Assembly: GCF_019396355.1 (NCBI RefSeq)
Contig: NZ_JAHKRK010000058.1
Span: forward strand, 1-36,948
DNA from: Pseudonocardia nigra
Lineage (GTDB): Bacteria; Actinomycetota; Actinomycetes; Mycobacteriales; Pseudonocardiaceae
Direction of reading: 5' to 3'
Length of the DNA stretch: 36,948 nucleotides
Numbering within the stretch: position 1 is the first letter of the stretch; each line of letters begins with the position of its first letter. Positions 30,722-36,948 of this stretch are shown here, piece by piece. The position numbers and the translations under genes were made by a program. Under the pieces are notes generated by a model. It ran no database searches, was not told the DNA's origin, and worked only from the letters and a program-made list of their open reading frames with translations.

Positions 30722-31939
30722 TCACGGCGGCGCGGGCCTGCTGCGAATTCCGTGCCAGCCGACCGCGGCGGCGACCAGCAGCAGCGCGCCGCCGAGATAG
30801 TAGACCGCCTGGATGCCCACGGCGGCCGCGAGCAGGCCGCCGACGAGCAGGGAGACGAGGCGGCCGAGCTGCCAGAGGACGTCGAAGCCGGCGAAGACCC
30901 GTCCCCGTGCCGCGGCGGGTGCGTGGGCCTGGAGCAGCGAGTTGAACGTGACGGCGCCGCTGGACGTGCCGAGCCCGTAGGCGGCCAGCGCGATCAGCGC
31001 GACCGGCAGCGCGCTGAAGGTGGCGACGACGACGTCGACCACGCCCCGGAGCGCGAACGGCCCGAACACGAACGCCGGTCGGCGCGGGTCGGTGACCAGC
31101 CGGGTGAGCAGGAACGGGCCCAGCACCGCACCGACCCCGATGGCGCCGAGCAGCAGCCCGTAGCCGCTGGGGGCCAACCCGAGGTGGTCGCGGGCGAGCA
31201 CCACCAACAACGCGCTGGTGGCGCCCGCGGACAGTGCGGCGAGCAGCTGGCCGGCTCCGAGCGCGCGCAGCAGCCGGTCGCCGGCGACCAGTCGGACCCC
31301 GGCGGCGGCGTCGGCGAAGAACCCGGCCCGCCGGGTGGGGGCCGGTGCGGCGGGCAGCCGCAGCCCGGCCAGGGCCGCGGCGCTGACCAGGAAACTGGCG
31401 GCGTTGATCCCGAACGCCGGCCCCGGCCCGAGTGCGGCGTAGACGACACCGGCCAGCGGGGCGAGCGCGATCTGGCTGAGCACCGCGGCGGTCCAGATCC
31501 CGCTGTTGGCGGCGACGAGCTCGCGGTCGGCCACGAGCGTGGGCAGCGTGCTGTTCACCGCCGGGTTGAACAGCACGGCTCCGACCGAGAGCCCGAACGC
31601 GATCGCGTAGACCGCGATCACCTCGTCCCCTGCCACGATCAGCGTGGCGGCGAGGACCGCGCGGAGCAGGTCGGCGGCGACCATGACGTGGACGCGCGGG
31701 AGCCGATCCACGAGCGTTCCGGCGAACGGGGCGAGCAGGAGCACGGGAACGATCTCGACCGCCACGACGGCGCTGACGCCGAGCGCGGAGCCGGTCAGGT
31801 CGAACACGAGCAGGCTCAACGCCACGGTGGCGAACACGTCGCCCCACTGGGAGGCGGTCCGGGCCGTCCACAACCGCCGGTATCCGGGGTGGGCGAACAC
31901 GTCCCGGAGCCGGACGCGGTCGTCGGGAGAGCTCGTCAC
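30722..31939 (-). CDS. MFS transporter
   Basis: A 405-residue carrier with about 12 transmembrane helices. It has the EntS/MFS-3-like beginning FAHPGYRRLWTARTASQWGD and the loop FAGTLVDRLPRVHVMVAADL between helices 2 and 3. NSTLPTLVADRELVAANSG lies near residue 128 and GPAFGINAASFLVSAAALAG near 172. The substrate cannot be told; export is the usual direction for this subgroup. GTG 31939 is 10 bases after the stop of the beta-propeller lipoprotein, so it belongs with the putative metal-related genes upstream and not with the convergent ABC importer. Confidence 0.82.
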   Translation of the reverse strand: MTSSPDDRVRLRDVFAHPGYRRLWTARTASQWGDVFATVALSLLVFDLTGSALGVSAVVAVEIVPVLLLAPFAGTLVDRLPRVHVMVAADLLRAVLAATLIVAGDEVIAVYAIAFGLSVGAVLFNPAVNSTLPTLVADRELVAANSGIWTAAVLSQIALAPLAGVVYAALGPGPAFGINAASFLVSAAALAGLRLPAAPAPTRRAGFFADAAAGVRLVAGDRLLRALGAGQLLAALSAGATSALLVVLARDHLGLAPSGYGLLLGAIGVGAVLGPFLLTRLVTDPRRPAFVFGPFALRGVVDVVVATFSALPVALIALAAYGLGTSSGAVTFNSLLQAHAPAAARGRVFAGFDVLWQLGRLVSLLVGGLLAAAVGIQAVYYLGGALLLVAAAVGWHGIRSRPAPP

Positions 31940-31949
31940 GGCAACGTCC

Positions 31950-32808
31950 TCACCCGGATGTGGAGGCGATCGGCGACCAGTTGCGGCCGCCGTCCCGCGT
32001 GCTGAGGACGGCCTCCGCGGTCGCGGCGAGATAGCGCGTGGCGTCGACGGCGGTGAACGCGGCCGGCGCCCCGGGCAGGGCCCCGGCCTGGACCCACGTG
32101 TCGTCCGAGCGAACCCACACTCCGCCGGCCGCGTCGACGCCGGCGAGCAGGTCCCCGGCGTGGTCGATCAGGAGCAGCGGCCGCGGTGGCTGCGCGGCGG
32201 CGAGGGTGAAGGTCGTCCCGCCGTCGGTGCTCTGCAGGAGCCCCCGCTCGGTCGTGGCGAGCACGAGGGCCGGATCGGCCGGGTCGACGTCGAGGTCGGC
32301 CGCATCGAGGACGGCGCCGCGCTGCCACGTCCTGCCGCTGTCGTCGCTGCGCATCACGACGCCGTCCGTCGCGTCGAAGCCGTAGACCGTCGCACCCCCG
32401 GTGGTGAGGGCGTGGAAGTCGGCCCTCGCCGCGCAGCGCGACCGGCTGCCAGGTCCGGGCCCGGTCCGTGCTCACCAGCAGGCCGAGGTGCGGTGGGCCG
32501 GGCTCACGCATGTCCGGGTGACCACTGGCGAGGAAGAGGTCCGGGCCGGCGATGGTGAAGCCCATCGTGTCCTGGTGGCGGTCGGCGATGCGCTCGGGGC
32601 CGGCGGACCCCAGGCGGAACACGCCGAAGTGGGTCGCGGCGTAGACGAGCCCGTCGGCGGGGTTGAGGTCGACGCCGTGAACGTGCCCGAACCCGAGATG
32701 CGGGGAGGGGGCAGCGGCGGGCTCGGGGGGAGCGGACGCGGGGGTGGTGCATGCCGACGCGATCGCGGCGGCGGCCGACAGGGCCAGGAACAGGGACGGG
32801 CGACGCAC
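31950..32808 (-). pseudogene. Beta-propeller (BNR/F510_1955-like) lipoprotein with a 1-base frameshift
   Basis: Two frames join into a protein of about 285 residues. Part one starts at GTG 32808 (GGGAG upstream), has a lipoprotein signal (LSAAAAIASAC) and HLGFGHVHGVDLNPADGLVY, ATHFGVFRLG and GLLVSTDRARTWQPVALRGE. Part two continues as ADFHALTTGGATVYGFDATD, VMRSDDSGRTWQRG, STDGGTTF and STRDGGRNWSPIA. The repeated S-x-D-x-G-x-T-W units are BNR/sialidase-type propeller blades. The frames meet at a GGG run (CCC at 32423-32425), where one G too many is present. It is a recent pseudogene or a homopolymer read error, because the rest is intact. These lipoproteins are often next to DUF305 and copper genes, as here. 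Enzyme activity is unproven. Confidence 0.75.
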
Positions 32809-32884
32809 GGGGACTCCCGGTGTGGTGCGGGGCGCGACCGGGGCGGCAGCGAGTGCGCCGCCCCGGTCGGTCACTGGATGGGGA

Positions 32885-33541
32885 TCAGACCGTCTGCAGC
32901 AGCATCTGCATGCGCTCGATCTCCGCGGTCTGCGCGTCGGTGATCTCCGAGGCCAGTGCCTTCGCCTGTTCGTTGACGCCCTCGGCGAGCTCCCGCTCGG
33001 CATCGGTGACCGCACCCTCGTGATGCGCGATCATCATCTCGAGGAACATCCGGTCGAACTCCGGCCCGCTGGCGTAGCGCAGCTGTTGCATCTGCTCGGG
33101 CGTCATCATCCCCGACATCCCGCCCATGTCGCCGTGCCCCGTGTCGCCGTGGTCCATCCCGCCCCTGCTGTCGTCGGCGGGAACCTCGGCGCCCCAGGAC
33201 TCGAGGAACCCGGTCATCGTCTCGATCTCCGGGTCCTGAGCGGCCATGACCTCCTCGGCGAGCGCCTCGACCTCCTGGTTCTGGGCGCGGTCGGCCGCGA
33301 GCTCGGCCATCTCGATGGCCTGCCGGTGGTGCGGGATCATCATCTGCGCGAAGCGGACGTCGGCCTCGTTGAACTGTTCGTCCGCCTGCGCGGTGGTGGA
33401 TGTCGGCGCCGACGACGTGGCGGGCGGGGAGCCCGAGTCGGCCGGGGCTGCGGCCTCGCCACCACAGCCGGCGAGGGCGACGGCTGCGAGGACGGCGCCG
33501 GCGACCCCGGCGATGCGTCGGGCGGGTGCGGTGCTGGTCAT
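32885..33541 (-). CDS. DUF305 lipoprotein, His/Met-rich
   Basis: A 218-residue exported protein. The signal peptide ends VALAGCG (lipobox), followed by a Ser/Thr/Pro/Ala linker. Two DUF305 halves are seen: FAQMMIPHHRQAIEMAELAA near residue 68 and FDRMFLEMMIAHHEGAVTDA near 162. Between them lies a His/Met/Gly-rich linker (GGMDHGDTGHGDMGGMSGMM). HH and Met motifs suggest copper or another soft metal; the biochemical role of DUF305 is not settled. ATG 33541 has GGAGGAAA 5 bases upstream. It lies between the DUF6153 gene and the propeller lipoprotein. Confidence 0.88.
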   Translation of the reverse strand: MTSTAPARRIAGVAGAVLAAVALAGCGGEAAAPADSGSPPATSSAPTSTTAQADEQFNEADVRFAQMMIPHHRQAIEMAELAADRAQNQEVEALAEEVMAAQDPEIETMTGFLESWGAEVPADDSRGGMDHGDTGHGDMGGMSGMMTPEQMQQLRYASGPEFDRMFLEMMIAHHEGAVTDAERELAEGVNEQAKALASEITDAQTAEIERMQMLLQTV

Positions 33542-33607
33542 TGCGTTTCCTCCGGGTGTTCGGATGCGTCGGGGCGGCGGCCCGGGATGCGCCGGGCGCG
33601 CAGCTCC

Positions 33608-34069
33608 TCAGATCCGGAACACGCAGAGGGACAGGAACCGGGGTCGGGGCGGGGCGCGGGCGGCAGCTGCGGTGGACCGCCGGGGGAAGGGCGTGCGCAC
33701 ACCGCCGATCCCGGCGCCGGCGCGCAGGAGCCGGAGTGCGATGACGCCGAGGAGGCCCAGCAGGACGGCGACACACGCGGCCATCGCGCCGTGTCCGTCG
33801 TGCCGCTGGGTGTCGTCCACCGTCGTTCGGGCCGGATCGTGAGCCGGCATTGCGACATCCGGCCCAGCGGCGGTGCCCATCGGCGGGTGATCGGCGGATG
33901 GCGCGAGGACGAGCCCGACCGCGCTGCGATGCTGCCCGGCCCCGTCGCTCGTCGCGAGACCGTGCATCGCGACGACTCCGGTGAGGGTGAGCGCGAGCAG
34001 GACGAGACGGGACGCGGCGACGGCCGCGGTCCTCGATCTGCTTGATCGCGCACCCATCGCGTCAATCAT
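33608..34069 (-). CDS. DUF6153-like small membrane protein
   Basis: A 153-residue protein with a first transmembrane helix (LVLLALTLTGVVAMHGLA, residues about 23-40) and a His/Asp-containing outside loop (ADHPPMGTAAG, TQRHDGHGAMA). A second helix (ACVAVLLGLLGVIALRLL) precedes a basic, Pro/Arg-rich end finishing LSLCVFRI. This arrangement matches actinobacterial DUF6153 proteins, which often neighbour DUF305 and copper genes. Function unknown. ATG 34069 is used; ATG 34057 is possible. Confidence 0.7.
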   Translation of the reverse strand: MIDAMGARSSRSRTAAVAASRLVLLALTLTGVVAMHGLATSDGAGQHRSAVGLVLAPSADHPPMGTAAGPDVAMPAHDPARTTVDDTQRHDGHGAMAACVAVLLGLLGVIALRLLRAGAGIGGVRTPFPRRSTAAAARAPPRPRFLSLCVFRI

Positions 34070-34448
34070 GCCCTATCGGACAAACGGACCATGCGGTGGG
34101 CGTCCACACGCCGCTGGCGACCACTCGGGCCCGTCCTCGGCCGCGGCTGGGCACTGTCCGGCCGCCGCACCCAATTCGCGCTCCAACCTCCTGGAGGGAC
34201 GTGTGGCTGTCGCGCTGAGCCGATAGGCGTGACGTCGCGTCCCGTTCGGATCGGCGGCGAGGCGCGCGCGTTGAAACTTTGGGCGGTGATCTACCCATGA
34301 CGCACCCCGACCGACGCCGATTGCGGCAGGAAGGTGCGAGGGCCGGTACCAGCCCAATGCGAGGCGCCTACGCCCGACGCGGCGTGGAGTTATCTGGCGA
34401 CGGCGCGACGAGCGCGTCGTGAGTCACCGTTGGAGCGGTCTGAGGTCG
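34070..34448. other. Non-coding stretch without a recognised element
   Basis: About 380 bases upstream of the DUF6153 gene. Short frames on both strands give Arg/Pro/Ala-rich products without domain or ribosome site. It probably contains the promoter of the metal-related operon near 34070-34130; I cannot pick a convincing -10/-35 pair. No tRNA or repeat is seen. Confidence 0.4.
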
Positions 34449-34640
34449 CTACTGCGGGTTGCCGTTCGACCGGGGGATGTCGTCCGAGCAGCGGAACTCG
34501 CAGCTGCCGGTATGACAGACCGGCAGGCAGCAGACGCGGCCGGTCTGCAAGTGCACGTGGCCGCACAGGTGCAGGTGGGCAAGGTCTTCGTCGACGCTGA
34601 CGTTGTGGGCGTCGAGTCGCTCGGTGAGCTTGTCCGGCAT
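34449..34640 (-). CDS. 63-residue Cys/His-rich protein
   Basis: ATG 34640 with GGGACGG upstream. The product begins MPDKLTERLDAHNVSVDEDL and then shows HLHLCGHVHLQTGRVCCLPV followed by CHTGSCEFRC. Six Cys and four or five His in 30 residues suggest a zinc-binding knuckle. The open frame extends further upstream but loses this character. It sits directly downstream of the relic of a spore photoproduct lyase gene in a decayed region, and may itself be a remnant. I do not recognise a named family. Confidence 0.45.
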   Translation of the reverse strand: MPDKLTERLDAHNVSVDEDLAHLHLCGHVHLQTGRVCCLPVCHTGSCEFRCSDDIPRSNGNPQ

Positions 34641-34741
34641 GGCGCCGTCCGTCCCGGTGCTTGTCGCTAGGAGTGGGGGCGCCGACCAGTGTGAGCCGCG
34701 GCGGGGAGCGCGTCGAGCCCCCGGTTCGGGGGTTTCTGCGC

Positions 34742-35133
34742 TCACGTCCAGTACAGCTGATGGGCTCCGGAAAGCCGTTCGGCGAGCGCCCTGTCGAACC
34801 AGGAACGCAGCTCGCGCATCGTGCCGGGGGAGGGTGGACGTGCTTGGTCGATCCGAACTTGCCGCGTTTGCGCGTCCGTGTCGCCGGGTCTATGTCGATC
34901 TGGTGCGGGGGTACCAGCCGGTGATACCTCGCGGCTGCCCGGGGTGAACCGTGGGTGTTGCACTCGACGGTCAGGTCGAGGCCGGGAACGCCGTCGAGCT
35001 CGGCGCGGGCGCGTCGAGCAGGGTCGTGTACTCGTCGCGCCAGCCGGGCAGCGGCATGATCGGGGCGATGGTAAGTCCGACGGGTAGCCGGCCCGGGCCA
35101 GCGCGCCGAGGGCGGCCAGGCGGGCCGGCACGG
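34742..35133 (-). pseudogene. splB: Relic of spore photoproduct lyase (C-terminal part)
   Basis: Switching among three frames restores the C-terminal third of a radical-SAM spore photoproduct lyase: PARLAALGALARAGYP, then LTIAPIMPLPGWRDEYTTLL, then VPGLDLTVECNTH, then FTPGSREV, then DIDPATRTRKRGKFGSTKHV, then TMRELRSWFDRALAERLSGA ending QLYWT at TGA 34742-34744. The family has ITHRFT, a charged ...KFG-x-x-K-Y/H-V stretch and an end close to YWT, all recognisable here. At least four indels separate the pieces, and the N-terminal radical-SAM CxxxCxxC part is missing, so this is a true decayed gene and not a single read error. Confidence 0.72.
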
Positions 35134-35488
35134 GATCGGTGCCGCCTTGTCCGCGGGCAGGTCCGATTGGAGGTCGCCCAAGGCAGCGAGCAGCTCGGCC
35201 AGCAGGGGTGCGGACATCAAAGATGGCCGACTGATCTGTTGCGGAGCGGCTCCGGACGATGCCGTCTCATCGGCTCGCAACCGACCCCCGTGCTCGCGAC
35301 TACTGTTCGTTGTGCAATCGATGCGCGCTCTTCCGATCGGGTTGTTTCCGGAGGTCAGAGCATGTTTTCCAATGACACGACGCTCGGCGGCTCTTACGGT
35401 GGATCGAGACAACGGGGGGATCGCAGCCCAGCGAGAGCCGTCTCCATGCTGGGCAACACGACGGGTAGGGCGACCGAGCGAGGCACCG
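35134..35488. other. Stretch without a convincing gene
   Basis: About 355 bases between the lyase relic and the STAS gene. A minus-strand frame starting at 35214 (MSAPLLAELLAALGDLQSDL) runs into the relic and may be a remnant of the deleted upstream part or of another gene. The plus-strand frame upstream of the STAS gene has no recognisable domain. The STAS promoter should lie here; GTTGTTTCC at 35342-35350 could be part of a stress-sigma site, but the match is poor. Confidence 0.4.
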
Positions 35489-35881
35489 ATGACCGACGAG
35501 CGCTGCGTCGACCAGTGGCCGTGTCCCGACACGCCACTCGGAACGTGCGTGCGCCATCGAGCACCCGGTGTCCTGGTGGTGACCGTCCGCGGCGAGCTCG
35601 ACCAGATCACTGCACCGCAGCTGCGCCACACGCTGATGCAGCAGCTCGAGCAGAGCCCCGAGCATTTGATCGTCGACCTGTCGGCGGTGTCGTTCTTCAG
35701 CAGCGCCGGGCTGCGCGCGCTGCTGACTGCACGTCACCGTGCTCACCGCGACGGGATCGGCACCCACCTCACCGGTGTGACCGGGCATCGCCCGGTCGCG
35801 CTGGTCTTCGACCTCACCGGGTGCGCTGAGCAGTTCTCGATCCATTCCAATGTCGACGCCGCCGTGGCTGCCATCGGCTGA
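35489..35881 (+). CDS. STAS-domain anti-sigma-factor antagonist
   Basis: A 130-residue protein. After a 25-residue lead, the STAS fold is visible: VLVVTVRGELDQITAPQLRH, the phosphorylation-site region LIVDLSAVSFFSSAGLRALL with the Ser of FFSSAG, then HRPVALVFDLTGCAEQF. RsbV/SpoIIAA-type antagonists bind an anti-sigma kinase and free a stress sigma factor when the Ser is unphosphorylated. No kinase or sigma gene is visible nearby, so it is an orphan here. ATG 35489 has a modest GAGG site; the frame extends upstream without domain features. The TGA stop (35879-35881) lies in the first copy of a 36-bp repeat. Confidence 0.85.
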   Translation: MTDERCVDQWPCPDTPLGTCVRHRAPGVLVVTVRGELDQITAPQLRHTLMQQLEQSPEHLIVDLSAVSFFSSAGLRALLTARHRAHRDGIGTHLTGVTGHRPVALVFDLTGCAEQFSIHSNVDAAVAAIG

Positions 35882-35949
35882 TGCCCCACATCAGCGTGAC
35901 CGTTCCGGTCATGCTGATGCCCCACATCAGCGTGACCGTTCCGGTCATG
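35878..35949. repeat. 36-bp tandem duplication containing two small palindromes
   Basis: Two exact head-to-tail copies, 35878-35913 and 35914-35949. Each copy contains CTGATG-5 bases-CATCAG and TGACCG-TTC-CGGTCA, so each can form two hairpins. The first copy overlaps the STAS stop codon and the second touches the start of the CYTH relic. It could act as a terminator or a protein site, and the duplication could have arisen by slippage. With only two copies and no spacer it is not a CRISPR. Confidence 0.85.
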
Positions 35950-36596
35950 CCTCCAACCCGGAGCGCTTCTGGTATTTCCTGCCAGCAGTCCTACGGGCGC
36001 ATCGTCGGGTCGAGCGTGTCGAGCTCAAGGCACTCGTCGCTGACTCCCTCGAGGCCGCGACGGCGGTTTTCGACACGGAGATCGATCCGCCGACGGTGCG
36101 GCAGGTGTTCTTTTTCGACACCCCGGACCTCGCCCTGCATCGCCGCGGCGTGGTGGTCCGGGTCCGCCTGACCGCGGACACCGGTGTCGACACAGTCGTG
36201 AAACTGCGGAAGCCAGCAACGGAGGCATCCGAACGCCACAGCCGGAACCTCGCGGTTGAGCTGGATGTCCTGCCCACCACGGTCACCTGGTCGGGCCACG
36301 CTCAAGCGGCGCCTGCACCTCGACGACGCTCACCAGGCATTGCGTCGGCGGCGCCCGGCACGGCGGCTGCTGACCAAGCCGCAGCGGGAGTTGCTGGCGT
36401 CCGCCGTCGACGGCCTCGATGTCGACGACCTCGTGGCACTCGGGCCCGTTGACGTGGTGCGGTTGACCTCCGCGTTGCCCGGTGGGGGCATCGCGGTTGA
36501 GGCGTGGACTACCCGGACCACAACACCCAGCTCGTGGAGCTGTCGGCGAAGTGCCACCCCCGGCGGGTTTCCCCGGATGGCCATCCCCCTACGTGA
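35946..36596 (+). pseudogene. Relic of a CYTH-domain protein
   Basis: Three frames must be joined. The first gives RFWYFLPAVLRAHRRVERVE, then LKALVADSLEAATAVFD, RQVFFFDTPDLALHRRGVVV and RVRLTADTGVDTVVKLRKP: the CYTH strand pattern with the ExExK-like VELKA. The second, after about 36297, gives LKRRLHLDDAHQALRRRRPA, LLTKPQRELLASAVDG and LGPVDVVRLTSALPGG. The third ends with DYPDHNTQLVELSAKCHPRR and stops at TGA 36594-36596. CYTH proteins act on triphosphates or bind phosphate polymers. At least two indels plus the absence of a proper start (the 5' end runs into the tandem repeat) indicate a dead gene. Confidence 0.65.
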
Positions 36597-36823
36597 GCTG
36601 ATCATGCGCAGCGGGATCACACTGTCACAGCTGCAGACGACCAAGAGCCGGATCTCCCTGCAGCGCCTCGCACAGAAGCAGCAGCAGCTCGTGATGCCAC
36701 CGCCGGTGTGACCGGCACGGGGAACGGTCGAAAGCGTACTCCCGCCGCATCGGGCCCCCTGGCGCCGCTCGCGCACGTGCTGCTCACCCGGCACCCGAGT
36801 CTCACCGAACGGCCGATCGGCGG

Positions 36824-36948
36824 TCAGTCCTTGGCTTCGCGCTTGGCCTCTTCCGGGCTGTCGCCCTGTGAGACCTGCTGCAGGGCCTCGCGGAGTTCTT
36901 GCTCGTCCATCTTCGAGTTGCCTTCGATCCCGGCCTCGTGGGCGCGTT
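36824..36948 (-). CDS. C-terminal part of a Rho-N-like small protein, cut by the window edge
   Basis: The last 41 codons of a minus-strand gene entering from the right edge. The visible product is RAHEAGIEGNSKMDEQELRE, then ALQQVSQGDSPEEAKREAKD. The A-x-E-x-GIEG-x-S-x-M-x-x-x-EL-x-x-AL pattern resembles the small SAP/Rho-N-like motif found at the ends of actinobacterial stress or plasmid-stabilisation-type proteins. The N-terminal part is outside the window. Stop TGA at 36824-36826. Confidence 0.5.
   Translation of the reverse strand, partial: RAHEAGIEGNSKMDEQELREALQQVSQGDSPEEAKREAKD

Noticed and set aside
35878..35949. CRISPR-like repeat
   Set aside because: Only two copies, directly adjacent with no spacer, and no cas genes nearby.

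Overview
The window is high-GC actinobacterial DNA: third codon positions are almost all G or C, GTG starts are frequent, genes overlap as ATGA or GTGA, and the hydrogenase is of the actinobacterial type. A Pseudonocardia-like host is my guess, at low confidence.

Layout. (1) 1-569: end of an unknown winged-helix protein. (2) 669-6900, minus strand: a three-domain adenylation/carrier/acyltransferase fusion, then an iron-type ABC importer (ATPase, permease, and a binding-protein gene carrying a 1-base frameshift). (3) 7359-25159: a hydrogenase locus. It holds four MinD/CooC-type ATPases (7398-10526), a PadR regulator with a Cys-containing winged-helix partner, a NifU-type protein, a DUF1059 protein, two maturation-protease homologues, a TPR protein, a biotin-ligase-like protein, a 50-residue Cys-rich protein, the [NiFe] hydrogenase large and small subunits (cytosolic, no Tat signal), hypC-hypD-hypE, a SIS-domain protein, and nine small single-pass membrane proteins in three sets. 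(4) 25262-30706: a five-gene peptide/nickel-type ABC importer, probably the nickel supply. (5) 30722-34069, minus strand: MFS carrier, frameshifted beta-propeller lipoprotein, DUF305 lipoprotein and DUF6153 protein, a set that looks metal (copper) related. (6) 34070-36948: decayed DNA with relics of spore photoproduct lyase and a CYTH protein, an intact STAS-domain gene, and a 36-bp tandem duplication.

How it fits together. A 21-bp inverted repeat, CTAGATG-N7-CATCTAG, occurs at four promoters: before the ATPase pair (7359), before a small-membrane-protein operon (11907), between the hydrogenase genes and the membrane-protein/hyp operon (19585), and between another membrane-protein operon and the ABC importer (25139). 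This suggests one regulon joining nickel uptake, cofactor assembly, hydrogenase structure and a membrane module. HypC, HypD, HypE and the protease make and install the Fe(CN)2CO group. HypA, HypB and HypF are not in the window, and the CooC-like ATPases are candidates for the nickel step.

The two most unusual signals are these. The second CooC-like ATPase (8153-8884) is interrupted by one in-frame TGA exactly where its paralogues have the second Cys of the metal-binding CxC motif, followed at a suitable distance by a 7-bp hairpin: a candidate selenocysteine. And the nine small membrane proteins resolve into four paralogous families that recur in a conserved order, with no function that I recognise.
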